Shown here piece by piece: positions 43,685 to 53,132 of a stretch of DNA of 64,000 bases. The translations under genes and the position numbers were made by a program. This stretch comes from Streptomyces sp. NBC_00285 (lineage in GTDB: Bacteria > Actinomycetota > Actinomycetes > Streptomycetales > Streptomycetaceae), in the NCBI RefSeq assembly GCF_036174265.1, contig NZ_CP108055.1:3906001-3970000 (forward strand), given 5' to 3'. The notes under the pieces were generated by a model that saw nothing but the letters and a program-made list of their open reading frames with translations, was not told the origin of the DNA and did no database searches. The stretch's first letter is position 1, and each line of letters opens with the position of its first letter.

Positions 43685-44101
43685 TCAGGCCGCCCCGCCC
43701 GGGAAGAAGATCTTCATCTCCCGCTCGGCCGACTCGACGGAGTCGCTCGCGTGGATGAGGTTCTCGCGGACGATGACACCGAAGTCGCCGCGGATGGACC
43801 CGGGCGCGGCGGCGATCGGGTCGGTCGGGCCGGCCAGCGCGCGCACGCCCTCGATGACCCGCTCCCCCTCGACGATCAGCGCGACGACCGGACCGGAGGC
43901 CATGAACTCCACCAGCGGCTCGTAGAAGGGCTTGCCCTTGTGCTCGCCGTAGTGCTGCTCCAGGGTGTCCTGGTCCAGAGTGCGCAGCTCCAGCGCGGTG
44001 ATCGCCCAGCCCGCCTTGCGCTCGATGCGGCTGATGATCTCGCCGGTCAGGCCACGACGGACGGCGTCGGGCTTGAGGAGGACGAGGGTGCGCTGGCTCA
44101 C
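43685..44101 (-). CDS. ndk: Nucleoside diphosphate kinase
   Basis: This 138-aa enzyme swaps the terminal phosphate between nucleoside tri- and diphosphates. It starts 'MSQRTLVLLKPDAVRRGLTG' and has 'EHKGKPFYEPLVEFM' and the active-site 'NLIHASDSVESAEREMKIFF' with the phosphorylated His near residue 117. The usual NxxHGSDS box is HASDS here, a mild change seen in actinobacteria. The GTG start has GGAG 7 nt upstream. Length is normal. Confidence 0.97.
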   Translation of the reverse strand: MSQRTLVLLKPDAVRRGLTGEIISRIERKAGWAITALELRTLDQDTLEQHYGEHKGKPFYEPLVEFMASGPVVALIVEGERVIEGVRALAGPTDPIAAAPGSIRGDFGVIVRENLIHASDSVESAEREMKIFFPGGAA

Positions 44102-44164
44102 GAGGGGCTCCTACCTGCTGACATGTGCGGTAGAACGAGGTTACAGGGCGTGTCGGCGCCTCCG

Positions 44165-44521
44165 TTACGCAGCGTCAGGTGTAGTGGGGTCCGCCTGGGC
44201 GGCGAATCTCGCCTTGGCCTCGTCGATCTTCCGGCCGTAGTGCACGGAGGCCCACCACAGGGCTGCGAAGACCGCCCCCATGAAGAACATGGTCGGCACG
44301 ACGAAGCCGGAGACGATCAGGGCGATCTGCAGCGCCCAGCCGAGGGCGATGCCGCCGGGCCGGGTCACCACCCCGCACAGCGCGAGACACGCGAACATGG
44401 CGATACCGCTGACCGTCCACACCGTGGAGCCGGCCAGATCGGGGTCCTTCATCGCCACCAGCCCGGCGAAGCCGATGACGAAGAACTCGCCGATCAGGGT
44501 CGAGGCACAGAGCGTACGCAT
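44165..44521 (-). CDS. DUF4233 membrane protein
   Basis: This 118-aa protein has four hydrophobic segments ('STLIGEFFVIGFAGLVAM', 'VSGIAMFACLALCGVVT', 'IALGWALQIALIVSGFVV', 'FFMGAVFAALWWASVHYG') and a short charged tail, matching the DUF4233 family. It lies 7 nt after folC and upstream of ndk in actinobacteria generally. The function is unknown; the constant neighbourhood suggests a housekeeping role. Confidence 0.88.
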   Translation of the reverse strand: MRTLCASTLIGEFFVIGFAGLVAMKDPDLAGSTVWTVSGIAMFACLALCGVVTRPGGIALGWALQIALIVSGFVVPTMFFMGAVFAALWWASVHYGRKIDEAKARFAAQADPTTPDAA

Positions 44522-44528
44522 GACCGGC

Positions 44529-46013
44529 TCAGCCCCTTCCGAGCAGCAGCCGGGCCTCGCCGACCGTGATGACCGACCCGGTGACGAGCACTCCGCCGCC
44601 CGCGAACTCGCCGTCCTCCTCGGCCAGCGTGATCGCCTCCTCCAGGGCGTCCGGCAGTCGCGGTTCGACCTGGACGCGGTCCTCGCCGAACACCTCGACG
44701 GCGATCGCGGCCAGTTCGTCGGCGTCCATCGCGCGGTGGCTGGAGTTCTGGGTGATCACGACCTCGGCGAAGATCGGCTCGAAGGCTTCGAGGAGCCCCC
44801 GCACGTTCTTGTCGCTGCTCGCGCCCACCACGCCGATGAGCCGGCTGAACTCGAAGGCCTCGCCGACCGCTTCCGCGGTGGCGCGCGCGCCCGCCGGATT
44901 GTGCGCGGCGTCCAGGACGACGGACGGGGAGCGCCGTACGACCTCCAGGCGGCCCGGAGAGGAGACGGCGGCGAAGGCCTTGCGCACGGTGTCGATGTCG
45001 AGGCGGTCCGGACGCTGGGCGCCGACGCCGAAGAACGCCTCCACGGCGGCGAGCGCCACAACCGCGTTGTGCGCCTGGTAGGGGCCGTGCAGCGGCAGGT
45101 ACACCTCTTCGTACTCGCCGCCGAGACCGCGCAGGGTCACCAGCTGGCCGCCGACGGCGACCTGGCGGGACACGATCCCGAACTCCAGGCCCTCGCGCGC
45201 GACCGTGGCGTCCACCTCGACGGCCTTTTTCAGGAGCACCTGCGCCGCGTCCACCGGCTGCTGGGCCAGGATCACGGTCGCGTCCTGCTTGATGATCCCG
45301 GCCTTCTCGACGGCGATCGCGCCGGGCGTCTCACCGAGCCGGTCGGTGTGGTCCAGGTCGATGGGGGTGACCACGGCGACATCACCGTCGATCACGTTGG
45401 TGGCGTCCCAGGAGCCGCCCATCCCCACTTCCACGACGGCCACGTCGACGGGAGCGTCCGCGAACGCGGCGTACGCCATCCCGGTCAGCACCTCGAAGAA
45501 CGACAGCCGGTACTGCTGCTGGGCGTCGATCATCCCGATGTAAGGCTTGATGTCCTCGTACGTCTCGATGAACCGCTCGGCGGAGATCGGGGCGCCGTCC
45601 AGGCTGATGCGCTCGGTGATCGACTGGACGTGGGGGCTGGTGTACCGCCCCGTACGCAGCTCGAAGGCACTGAGGAGGGCCTCGATCATGCGGGCGGTGG
45701 AGGTCTTGCCGTTCGTCCCCGTGATGTGGATCGAGGGGTACGACCGCTGCGGCTCGCCCAGCACGTCCATCAGCGCGGCGATCCTGCTGACCGAGGGCTC
45801 CAGCTTGGTCTCGCCCCAGCGGGTGGCGAGCTCCGCCTCGACCTCGCGCAGGGCCTTGTCGACCTCGGGGTCCTCGGGGCGTCCGGGCACATCGGCCTCC
45901 GGCGGGCCGCCCTGGGTGCGCAGGGTGCGGCTGCCGGCCTCGATGACCGCGAGGTCGGGGTCCCGGTCGGTCTCGTTGGCGATGATCTCGTCGAAGGGGT
46001 CGCTGTCACTCAC
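44529..46013 (-). CDS. folC: Folylpolyglutamate/dihydrofolate synthase
   Basis: This 494-aa Mur-like ligase adds glutamates to folates. The P-loop 'IHITGTNGKTSTARMIEALL' lies near residue 100, with 'GRYTSPHVQSITERISLDG', 'EVGMGGSWDATNV', 'HTDRLGETPGAIAVEKAGII' and 'VVLDAAHNPAGA' following. The first ~60 residues are an acidic, poorly conserved extension typical of Streptomyces. No ribosome binding site precedes the GTG; TAAACT lies exactly 6 nt upstream, which suggests a leaderless mRNA. It is followed by DUF4233 7 nt later. Confidence 0.95.
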   Translation of the reverse strand: MSDSDPFDEIIANETDRDPDLAVIEAGSRTLRTQGGPPEADVPGRPEDPEVDKALREVEAELATRWGETKLEPSVSRIAALMDVLGEPQRSYPSIHITGTNGKTSTARMIEALLSAFELRTGRYTSPHVQSITERISLDGAPISAERFIETYEDIKPYIGMIDAQQQYRLSFFEVLTGMAYAAFADAPVDVAVVEVGMGGSWDATNVIDGDVAVVTPIDLDHTDRLGETPGAIAVEKAGIIKQDATVILAQQPVDAAQVLLKKAVEVDATVAREGLEFGIVSRQVAVGGQLVTLRGLGGEYEEVYLPLHGPYQAHNAVVALAAVEAFFGVGAQRPDRLDIDTVRKAFAAVSSPGRLEVVRRSPSVVLDAAHNPAGARATAEAVGEAFEFSRLIGVVGASSDKNVRGLLEAFEPIFAEVVITQNSSHRAMDADELAAIAVEVFGEDRVQVEPRLPDALEEAITLAEEDGEFAGGGVLVTGSVITVGEARLLLGRG

Positions 46014-46019
46014 ACGGCC

Positions 46020-46025
46020 AGTTTA
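46020..46025 (-). promoter_or_regulatory. folC: -10-like hexamer abutting the folC start
   Basis: TAAACT on the minus strand is followed by 6 nt and the GTG start, the same arrangement and the same CCCTAAACTG core as upstream of valS. It predicts transcription starting at the start codon. Confidence 0.6.
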
Positions 46026-46046
46026 GGGCTGCGTGTCAGGAAGGGG

Positions 46047-46140
46047 GTGGCTGGTCCCGTTCGGCGGGCGCGGGGAGCCTGTGGCTGGTCGCGCCCCGCG
46101 GCGGAGCCGCACATCGATGCGGCCCCGCGCCCCTTGGGTG
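46047..46140. repeat. Streptomyces-type dispersed intergenic repeat
   Basis: Between valS and folC a GC-rich segment contains GGGCGCGGGG, GTGGCTGGTCGCGCCCCGCG and GGCCCCGCGCCCCT. From memory, close relatives of this 'GGGGCGCGGGG...GCGCGACCAGCCAC' block occur in many intergenic sites of Streptomyces genomes. It can fold into a long hairpin and may serve as terminator for folC's upstream neighbour valS. A genome-wide count is needed to confirm the repeat status. Confidence 0.55.
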
Positions 46141-46142
46141 TC

Positions 46143-48767
46143 CTACTGCTCGGGCAGGTTTTCCAGCTGGGCCTGGATACGGGCGATGTCCTCGTCCGCC
46201 TTGGCCAGACGGCCGCGGATCTTGTCCACGACGTTGTCCGGGGCCTTCGCGAGGAACGCCTCGTTGCCGAGCTTGGCGTTCGCCTGGGCCTTCTCCTTCT
46301 CGGCCGCCGCCAGGTCCTTCGCGAGGCGCTTGCGCTCGGCGGCGACGTCGATCGTGCCGGAGAGGTCGAGGGCGACCGTGGCACCGGCGACCGGGAGGGT
46401 CGCCGTGGCCGCGAAGGCATCGCCCTCCGGCTGCAGACGCAGAAGCTGGCGGATGGCCGGCTCGTGCGGGGCGAGCGCGGTGCCGCCCAGTTCCAGACGG
46501 GCGGGGACCTTCTGGCCGTCCTTCAGTCCCTGGTCCTTGCGGAACCGGCGCACCTCGGTGACGACCCGCTGGACCAGCGCGATCTCGTCCTCGGCGTCCT
46601 TGTCGCGGAAGCCGCTGTCCGTCGGCCACTCGCCGACGACCAGGGACTCGCCGCCGGTCAGGGTGGTCCACAGTGCGTCCGTCACGAACGGGATGACCGG
46701 GTGGAGGAGGCGCAGCGTCACGTCCAGGACCTCGCCGAGGACCCGGCCGGAGATCTGCGCCTGCTCGCCGCCCGCGAAGAACGTCGTCTTCGACAGCTCG
46801 ACGTACCAGTCGAAGACCTCGTCCCACGCGAAGTGGTAGAGCGCGTCGGCGAGCTTGGCGAACTGGTAGTCGTCGTAGTACGCGTCGACCTGGGCGACCG
46901 TGGTGTTGAGCCGGGACAGGATCCAGCGGTCCGTCGCCGACATCTGCGAGGCGTCCGGCAGCGGGCCCTCGACGGTGGCGCCGTTCATCAGGGCGAAGCG
47001 GGTGGCGTTCCAGATCTTGTTGGTGAAGTTCCGGGAGGCCTTGACCCAGTCCTCGCCGATCGGCACGTCCGCGCCCGGGTTGGCGCCGTTGGCGAGGGTG
47101 AAGCGGACGGCGTCGGAGCCGTACGCGTCCATCCACACGAGCGGGTCGACCGCGTTGGGGTTCGACTTGGACATCTTCTTGCCGAACTCGTCGCGGACGA
47201 GGCCGGTGAGGGCGATGGTGTGGAAGGGGGCGACGCCGTCCATGGCGTACAGGCCGAACATCATCATCCGGGCGACCCAGAAGAAGATGATGTCGTGGCC
47301 GGTGAGCAGGACGTCGGTCGGATAGAACTTCCGCAGATCCTCGGTCTGTTCGGGCCAGCCGAGCGTGGAGAACGGCCACAGGCCGGACGAGAACCAGGTG
47401 TCGAGGACGTCCGGGTCCTGGGTCCACCCCTCACCCGCCGGCGGCTCCTCGTCGGGGCCGACGCAGACGACCTCGCCGCCCGGGCCGTACCAGATCGGGA
47501 TGCGGTGGCCCCACCACAGCTGGCGCGAGATGCACCAGTCGTGCATGTTGTCGACCCAGTCGAAGTAGCGCTTCGACATCTCCTCGGGGTGGATCCTGAC
47601 CCGGCCGTCACGGACCGCGTCGCCTGCCGCCTTGGCGAGCGGGCCGACCTTGACCCACCACTGCATCGAAAGGCGCGGCTCGACCGTGGTCTTGCAGCGC
47701 GAGCAGTGGCCGACGGAGTGCATGTAGGGGCGCTTCTCGGCGACGATGCGGCCCTGCTCCTTGAGGGCGCCGACGACGGTCGAGCGGGCCTCGAAGCGGT
47801 CCAGGCCGAGGAAGGGGCCGTGGACGGTGATGATGCCGTGCTCGTCCATGATCGTCAGGGACGGCAGGTCGTGGCGCCGGCCGATCTCGAAGTCGTTCGG
47901 GTCGTGTGCCGGCGTCACCTTGACCGCGCCCGTACCGAACTCGGGGTCGACGTGGGTGTCGGCGACGACCGGGATGGTGCGGTCGGTCAGCGGAAGCTTG
48001 ATCTGCTTGCCGATGAGGTGCTTGTAGCGCTCGTCGTCGGGGTGGACGGCGACCGCCGTGTCACCGAGCATCGTCTCCGCGCGCGTGGTCGCGACGACGA
48101 CGCTGTCCTCGCCCTCGCCGTAGCGGATGGAGACCAACTCGCCCGCGTCCTCCTGGTATTCCACCTCGATGTCCGAGATGGCCGTCAGACAGCGCGGGCA
48201 CCAGTTGATGATGCGCTCGGCGCGGTAGATCAGCTCGTCGTCGTAGAGCCGCTTGAAGATGGTGAGGACGGCCTTGGACAGGCCCTCGTCCATCGTGAAC
48301 CGCTCACGGCTCCAGTCGACACCGTCACCGAGGCGTCGCATCTGGCCGAGGATCCGGCCGCCGTACTCCTCCTTCCACTGCCAGACGCGCTCGACGAACT
48401 CCTCGCGCCCCAGGTCGTGTCGGGACTTGCCCTCCTCGGCGAGCTGCTGCTCGACCTTGTTCTGGGTCGCGATACCGGCGTGGTCCATGCCCGGCAGCCA
48501 CAGCGACTCGTAGCCCTGCATGCGCTTGCGGCGCGTCAGGGCGTCCATGAGGGTGTGCTGAAAAGCGTGCCCGAGGTGCAGGCTGCCGGTGACGTTAGGC
48601 GGCGGGATGACGATGGTGTACGGAGGCTTGTCGCTCTTCGCGTCGGCGGTGAAGTAACCGCGCTCCACCCAGCGCTCGTACAGCGTCCCCTCTACCTCGG
48701 CCGGCGTGTACTGGGTCGGCAGTTCGGTGCTGGGCGCTGTGGGCTGCTGCTGAGCGTTCTCGGTCAC
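46143..48767 (-). CDS. valS: Valyl-tRNA synthetase
   Basis: This 874-aa class I synthetase charges tRNA-Val. The signature '[19 protein letters not shown]' (HIGH-type) lies near residue 55 and '[15 protein letters not shown]' (KMSKS) near 540. The editing domain in between and the C-terminal anticodon-binding and coiled-coil arm ('[20 protein letters not shown]') complete the usual layout. The GTG start has no ribosome binding site, and TAAACT sits 6 nt upstream. A 129-nt gap with a repeat separates it from folC. Confidence 0.97.
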   Translation of the reverse strand: MTENAQQQPTAPSTELPTQYTPAEVEGTLYERWVERGYFTADAKSDKPPYTIVIPPPNVTGSLHLGHAFQHTLMDALTRRKRMQGYESLWLPGMDHAGIATQNKVEQQLAEEGKSRHDLGREEFVERVWQWKEEYGGRILGQMRRLGDGVDWSRERFTMDEGLSKAVLTIFKRLYDDELIYRAERIINWCPRCLTAISDIEVEYQEDAGELVSIRYGEGEDSVVVATTRAETMLGDTAVAVHPDDERYKHLIGKQIKLPLTDRTIPVVADTHVDPEFGTGAVKVTPAHDPNDFEIGRRHDLPSLTIMDEHGIITVHGPFLGLDRFEARSTVVGALKEQGRIVAEKRPYMHSVGHCSRCKTTVEPRLSMQWWVKVGPLAKAAGDAVRDGRVRIHPEEMSKRYFDWVDNMHDWCISRQLWWGHRIPIWYGPGGEVVCVGPDEEPPAGEGWTQDPDVLDTWFSSGLWPFSTLGWPEQTEDLRKFYPTDVLLTGHDIIFFWVARMMMFGLYAMDGVAPFHTIALTGLVRDEFGKKMSKSNPNAVDPLVWMDAYGSDAVRFTLANGANPGADVPIGEDWVKASRNFTNKIWNATRFALMNGATVEGPLPDASQMSATDRWILSRLNTTVAQVDAYYDDYQFAKLADALYHFAWDEVFDWYVELSKTTFFAGGEQAQISGRVLGEVLDVTLRLLHPVIPFVTDALWTTLTGGESLVVGEWPTDSGFRDKDAEDEIALVQRVVTEVRRFRKDQGLKDGQKVPARLELGGTALAPHEPAIRQLLRLQPEGDAFAATATLPVAGATVALDLSGTIDVAAERKRLAKDLAAAEKEKAQANAKLGNEAFLAKAPDNVVDKIRGRLAKADEDIARIQAQLENLPEQ

Positions 48768-48773
48768 GGGGTC

Positions 48774-48779
48774 AGTTTA
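48774..48779 (-). promoter_or_regulatory. valS: -10-like hexamer abutting the valS start
   Basis: TAAACT on the minus strand lies exactly 6 nt before the GTG, as at folC. No SD-like sequence is present in between. The -35 region is weak (TTCGGG at 18 nt). Confidence 0.6.
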
Positions 48780-48903
48780 GGGGTGTCGTGGGCCTGCCCC
48801 GAAACGCGTTTGTTCTGTAACGGTGGGGACCCCGACGCCGTGTGCCGCCTGCGCCTGAGCCAGGATGTCAGGAACACATAAGCATCTGGAGGGGAACCCA
48901 GAG

Positions 48904-49911
48904 ATGAGTCACAACCAGCCGGGCCCGTACGGGCAGCCTCAACAGCCCGGGCAGCCGCAACAGCCCGGGCCGTACGGCCAGCCGGGCCCCTACGGCCAGC
49001 CGCCGCAGGCCCCCCAGCCCGGCTACGGCTACCCGCAGCAGCCCCCGCAGGCCCCTCAGGGCCAGCCCCAGGAGCAGCCCGGCTACGGCTACCCGCAGCA
49101 GGGCGGCGTCCCGCCGCAGACCCCGCCGTACGGTCAGCCGCAGGCTCCCTACGGCCAGCAGGCCCCGTACGGACAGCAAGCCCCGTACGGGCAGCAGCCG
49201 TCCTACGGCCAGGCCCCCTACGGCGTCCCGCAGCCCCCGGCGCCCGGTGGCGGCAGCGGGAAGAAGATCGGCATCATCCTCGGCGCGGTGGCGGTCGTGG
49301 CCGCGATCGCGGTCGGCGCGTACCTGGTGATCGGCGGGGGCGGGGGCGGCGGCGGTTCGGACGTCGCGGACGACGGGGCGCACAAGCTGGCGGCCCCGGC
49401 GACGATCCTCGGTGGGGACTACAAGAAGGGCAGCGACGCCGGGCTCGGTGCGCTGAGCGAGAGCGACGTCAAGGACGCCGAGTCGTGGGGCGTCAAGGAC
49501 GCCAAGGACGTCAGCGCGACCTACTCCTCGGGCACCGGCCTCAGCACGAAGTCCCTGATGTTCGCGGGCGTGTACGGCACGATCGACGACCCGGAGAAGG
49601 TCGTCGACTCGATGTTCGCCCAGGCCAAGAAGGGCTCCTCGAAGGACTCCGGCTCGGGCTCGTTCGTGGGCAGCCCCAAGGAGTTCACCCCCACGGGCTT
49701 CGACAACGGCGTCATGAAGTGCCAGGAGATCAAGACCACCGAGTCCGGTCAGACCATCTCGATGCCCGTGTGCATCTGGGGTGACCACAGCACGGTCACC
49801 TACGTGTTCGCGTACGACATGGCCGCCCTGACCGAAGGCAAGAGCACCACGATGACGGAAGCGGCCGAACTGACGGCCAAGGTCCGCAACGACGTGCGTG
49901 TCGCGTCCTGA
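48904..49911 (+). CDS. Pro/Gln/Tyr-rich single-span membrane protein
   Basis: The first ~120 residues of this 335-aa protein are built of 'PYGQP', 'QQPG' and 'GYGYPQQ' repeats. One membrane span ('[20 protein letters not shown]') follows near residue 130, then a Gly-rich linker and an extracellular domain of about 180 residues. The first segment '[20 protein letters not shown]' resembles cytoplasmic tails of actinobacterial membrane proteins that bind other proteins or condense. The outer domain is not recognised. GGAGGGG precedes the ATG by 9 nt. It diverges from valS and converges on clpX. Confidence 0.82.
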   Translation: MSHNQPGPYGQPQQPGQPQQPGPYGQPGPYGQPPQAPQPGYGYPQQPPQAPQGQPQEQPGYGYPQQGGVPPQTPPYGQPQAPYGQQAPYGQQAPYGQQPSYGQAPYGVPQPPAPGGGSGKKIGIILGAVAVVAAIAVGAYLVIGGGGGGGGSDVADDGAHKLAAPATILGGDYKKGSDAGLGALSESDVKDAESWGVKDAKDVSATYSSGTGLSTKSLMFAGVYGTIDDPEKVVDSMFAQAKKGSSKDSGSGSFVGSPKEFTPTGFDNGVMKCQEIKTTESGQTISMPVCIWGDHSTVTYVFAYDMAALTEGKSTTMTEAAELTAKVRNDVRVAS

Positions 49912-49937
49912 CGGACACCGGCCCACGGCTCAACCAC

Positions 49938-49971
49938 GAAGGGGCCCCGGTCGATTGACCGGGGCCCCTTC
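49938..49971. terminator. Bidirectional terminator between the Pro/Gln-rich gene and clpX
   Basis: GAAGGGGCCCCGG (49938-49950) pairs perfectly with 49959-49971. Flanking A and T runs make it work for both convergent genes. It starts 26 nt after one stop and 15 nt from the other. Confidence 0.85.
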
Positions 49972-49986
49972 GGCATGTGCGGTGGG

Positions 49987-51273
49987 TTACGCCGTCTTCT
50001 GCTCGCCCGGGCCGCGTCCGCGGGCGTCCCGCGGGATGAGGGTCGGGTTGACGTTGGAGTGGACGACGTCCGCCGTGATGACGACGCGGGCCACGTCCTT
50101 GCGGGACGGGATCTCGTACATGACGCCCTGCAGGACCTCTTCCATGATGGCGCGCAGGCCTCGCGCACCGGTCTGGCGGAGGATGGCCTGGTCTGCGATG
50201 GCTTCCAGCGCCTCGCGCTCGAAGTCCAGCTCCACGCCGTCGAGTTCGAAGAGGCGCTGGTACTGCTTCACCAGCGCGTTGCGCGGCTCGATGAGGATCT
50301 GGAGGAGCGCCTCGCGGTCGAGGTTGTGCACCGAGGTGATGACGGGGAGACGCCCGATGAACTCGGGGATCATGCCGAACTTGACCAGGTCCTCCGGCAT
50401 GACGGCCTCGAACTGGTCCTTGGACTGCAGCTCGAGCTTGGAGCGGATCGTCGCGCCGAAGCCGATGCCCTTGGCACCCGCCCGGGACTCGATGAGCTTC
50501 TCCAGGCCCGCGAAGGCACCGCCCACGATGAACAGGACGTTCGTCGTGTCGATCTGGATGAACTCCTGGTGCGGGTGCTTGCGTCCGCCCTGCGGCGGGA
50601 CCGAGGCGGTGGTGCCCTCGAGGATCTTGAGCAGTGCCTGCTGCACGCCCTCGCCGCTCACGTCCCGCGTGATGGAGGGGTTTTCACTCTTCCGCGCGAC
50701 CTTGTCGATCTCATCGATGTAGATGATCCCGGTCTCGGCCTTCTTGACGTCGTAGTCCGCCGCCTGGATGAGCTTCAGCAGGATGTTCTCGACGTCCTCG
50801 CCGACGTACCCCGCCTCGGTGAGCGCCGTCGCGTCGGCGATCGCGAACGGGACGTTCAGCATGCGGGCGAGGGTCTGCGCGAGGAGCGTCTTGCCGGAGC
50901 CCGTGGGGCCCAGCAGGAGGATGTTGGACTTCGCCAACTCGATCGCGTCGTCACGGCTGCTGCCGCCACTGTTCTCACCGGCCTGGACCCGCTTGTAGTG
51001 GTTGTACACCGCCACGGAGAGGGCCTTCTTGGCCGATTCCTGGCCCACGACATAGCCCTCGAGGAACTCGTAGATCTCGCGGGGCTTGGGGAGTTCCTCC
51101 CAGCGCACCTCGCTCGTCTCCGCGAGTTCTTCCTCGATGATCTCGTTGCAGAGATCGATGCACTCGTCGCAGATGTACACACCAGGCCCTGCGATGAGCT
51201 TCTTGACCTGCTTCTGGCTCTTGCCGCAGAACGAGCACTTGAGCAGATCGCCGCCGTCACCGATGCGTGCCAC
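49987..51273 (-). CDS. clpX: ATP-dependent Clp protease ATPase subunit ClpX
   Basis: This 428-aa AAA+ unfoldase feeds substrates to ClpP. The N-terminal zinc-binding domain has '[19 protein letters not shown]' and '[10 protein letters not shown]' (four Cys). Walker A is '[17 protein letters not shown]', Walker B '[12 protein letters not shown]', the pore loop '[10 protein letters not shown]', and the sensor region '[11 protein letters not shown]' is present. GTG 51273 is selected because AAGGGG lies 9 nt upstream; the frame extends farther but that part is not conserved. The gene follows clpP2 after 160 nt that may hold its promoter. Confidence 0.97.
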   Translation of the reverse strand: MARIGDGGDLLKCSFCGKSQKQVKKLIAGPGVYICDECIDLCNEIIEEELAETSEVRWEELPKPREIYEFLEGYVVGQESAKKALSVAVYNHYKRVQAGENSGGSSRDDAIELAKSNILLLGPTGSGKTLLAQTLARMLNVPFAIADATALTEAGYVGEDVENILLKLIQAADYDVKKAETGIIYIDEIDKVARKSENPSITRDVSGEGVQQALLKILEGTTASVPPQGGRKHPHQEFIQIDTTNVLFIVGGAFAGLEKLIESRAGAKGIGFGATIRSKLELQSKDQFEAVMPEDLVKFGMIPEFIGRLPVITSVHNLDREALLQILIEPRNALVKQYQRLFELDGVELDFEREALEAIADQAILRQTGARGLRAIMEEVLQGVMYEIPSRKDVARVVITADVVHSNVNPTLIPRDARGRGPGEQKTA

Positions 51274-51433
51274 GGTGTGCTTCCCCTTCGCCTGGGAGAC
51301 GCCTAGGTCCAGCGGCTCCTGGTGCTGCCTTATGTCCGACGGTACCTTGCCGGGCCCCCCGTTCGGGCCCCCCTTGGCAGGGTTCACTTCGACGTGCACT
51401 GTGCCAAGGGGCGGCATATCCTACGGCTCCGCG

Positions 51434-52114
51434 TCAGCGGACGGTGGCGTTGTTCATCTTCCGGGTGGAGATGATCTGGTCGATCAGGCCGTACGCCAGG
51501 GCGTCGTCGGCCGTGAGGATCTTGTCGCGCTCGATGTCCTCGCGGATCTTCTCGATCGGCGTCGTGGAGTGCTTGGCCAGCAGGTCTTCCAGCTGGGCGC
51601 GCATCCGGAGGATCTCGTTGGCGGCGATCTCCAGGTCGGAGACCTGTCCGCGGCCGGTCTCGCTGTAGGGCTGGTGGATCAGCACCCGGGCGTTCGGGAG
51701 CGCCATGCGCTTGCCCGGTGTGCCGGCGGCCAGCAGGATGGCGGCGGCCGAGGCGGCCTGGCCCATGCAGACCGTCTGGACGTCGGGCTTCACGAACTGC
51801 ATGGTGTCGTAAATCGCAGTGAGCGCCGTGAAGGAGCCACCGGGGCTGTTGATGTAGACCGAGATGTCCCGGTCGGGGTCCATCGACTCCAGGCACAGCA
51901 GCTGCGCCATGACGTCGTTGGCGGAGGCGTCGTCGATCTGCACGCCGAGGAAGATCACGCGCTCCTCGAAGAGCTTCGCGTACGGGTCGTACTCGCGGAC
52001 GCCCTGCGAGGTGCGCTCGACGAAGCGGGGGATCACGTAGCGGGACTCGGCGACGGGTCCCGCGTACTCGGCGCGTGTGCGGTCGTACAGGCCGCTGCCG
52101 GGGAAGTCGTTCAC
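51434..52114 (-). CDS. clpP2: ClpP2 protease subunit
   Basis: This 226-aa serine protease subunit has '[20 protein letters not shown]', '[20 protein letters not shown]', the catalytic Ser in '[15 protein letters not shown]' and His in '[16 protein letters not shown]', then '[20 protein letters not shown]'. The N-terminal ~30 residues are a propeptide-like extension. Actinobacterial ClpP2 pairs with ClpP1 in a mixed tetradecamer that works with ClpX. It is 69 nt after clpP1. Confidence 0.95.
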   Translation of the reverse strand: MNDFPGSGLYDRTRAEYAGPVAESRYVIPRFVERTSQGVREYDPYAKLFEERVIFLGVQIDDASANDVMAQLLCLESMDPDRDISVYINSPGGSFTALTAIYDTMQFVKPDVQTVCMGQAASAAAILLAAGTPGKRMALPNARVLIHQPYSETGRGQVSDLEIAANEILRMRAQLEDLLAKHSTTPIEKIREDIERDKILTADDALAYGLIDQIISTRKMNNATVR

Positions 52115-52183
52115 TGTCTGTCTCCTAGGGGCTGTGGCGGTCGACTGGGGGCTTCCTGGGGCCGTTCCGGCCCCGTGGGGCGG

Positions 52184-52846
52184 TCAGGCCCCGGTGCCGC
52201 CGCCGCCCGGGATGCCGGCAGCCGTGCTGATCACGTCGTCGATGAGGCCGTACGCCTTGGCCTCCGCGGGGTCGAACCAGCGGTCGCGGTCCGAGTCACG
52301 GGTGACCTGCTCGACCGTCTGGCCCGTGTGCTGGGACGTGAGTTCGGCCATGCGCTTCTTGGTGTGCAGCAGCCGCTCGGCGTGGATCTTGATGTCCGAC
52401 GCGGAACCCGCGAGACCGGCGGAGGGCTGGTGGATCAGGATCTCGGCGTTCGGCAGCGCGAAGCGCTTTCCGGGGGTGCCCGCGCTGAGCAGGAACTGCC
52501 CCATGGAGGCGGCCAGACCCATCGCGATGGTCATCACGTCGTTCTTGATGAACTGCATGGTGTCGTAGATCGCCATACCGGCCGTGATCGAACCGCCCGG
52601 GCTGTTGATGTAGAGGTTGATGTCCTTGTCGGGATCGGCCGCGGCAAGGAGCAGCAACTGCGCGGTGATCTTGTTTGCGATGTCATCGTCGACCGGCTGG
52701 CCGAGGAAGATGATCCGCTCGTTGAGCAGCCGGTTGTAGACCTGGTCGCCGAGGCCACCACCGATGGAGGGCTCGCCGGCGGCGGAGGGCATCAGATTCG
52801 TCACGTATCCACCTGCTCGTCTTACGACGGCGCCGGGCCGTCTCAC
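52184..52846 (-). CDS. clpP1: ClpP1 protease subunit
   Basis: This 220-aa subunit shows '[20 protein letters not shown]', '[20 protein letters not shown]', the catalytic Ser in '[14 protein letters not shown]' and His in '[17 protein letters not shown]', plus '[20 protein letters not shown]'. ClpP1 is central to morphological development in Streptomyces. GTG 52846 gives the N-terminus '[18 protein letters not shown]', which agrees with the S. coelicolor protein as I recall it; GTG 52804 is an alternative. A ClgR-type site lies 110 nt upstream. Confidence 0.94.
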   Translation of the reverse strand: MRRPGAVVRRAGGYVTNLMPSAAGEPSIGGGLGDQVYNRLLNERIIFLGQPVDDDIANKITAQLLLLAAADPDKDINLYINSPGGSITAGMAIYDTMQFIKNDVMTIAMGLAASMGQFLLSAGTPGKRFALPNAEILIHQPSAGLAGSASDIKIHAERLLHTKKRMAELTSQHTGQTVEQVTRDSDRDRWFDPAEAKAYGLIDDVISTAAGIPGGGGTGA

Positions 52847-52956
52847 GTTTCCCTGCGTGTTCCCTGCGGGGCTGGAGCCATTGGAGGACTCCAATCGCCC
52901 TCTTGTTCATGGACCCTAACGCGCTGGTCCCTTCGGAGAATCCCGGATACGTGGCT

Positions 52957-52970
52957 GTTCGCCGGGGGCG
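52957..52970 (+). promoter_or_regulatory. ClgR-type operator upstream of clpP1
   Basis: GTTCGC, five bases, GCG occur here, the published spacing of the ClgR activator site in Streptomyces lividans clpP1. It lies 110 nt before the clpP1 start, upstream of a possible -10 (TAGGGT on the minus strand near 52910-52915). The match rests on nine fixed bases, and one such match is expected by chance in GC-rich DNA now and then, but the position fits. Confidence 0.6.
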
Positions 52971-53071
52971 TAGCGCCGGGGGCCCCGGGCAGCCGGACGG
53001 TCACGGGCCCTCGGGTGCCGGTCGCGCGGTCCCCGGTGTCCCCTGGGCCGGTCACCGGCCGGCCGGACGGC

Positions 53072-53104
53072 ACGGGCCCCCGGGAGTGACTCCCGGGGGC
53101 CCGT
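53072..53104 (-). terminator. Terminator of tig
   Basis: ACGGGCCCCCGGGAG (53072-53086) pairs with 53090-53104 in a perfect 15-bp stem with a 3-nt loop. It begins 28 nt after the tig stop and separates tig from clpP1. Confidence 0.85.
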
Positions 53105-53132
53105 CGTACTGCTGTCAGAGGCGCCGGGGGCT

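Noticed and set aside
44280..48881. A plus-strand open frame of about 1533 codons opposite DUF4233, folC and valS
   Set aside because: Same effect of high GC3. It crosses several real genes and intergenic gaps and shows no domain.
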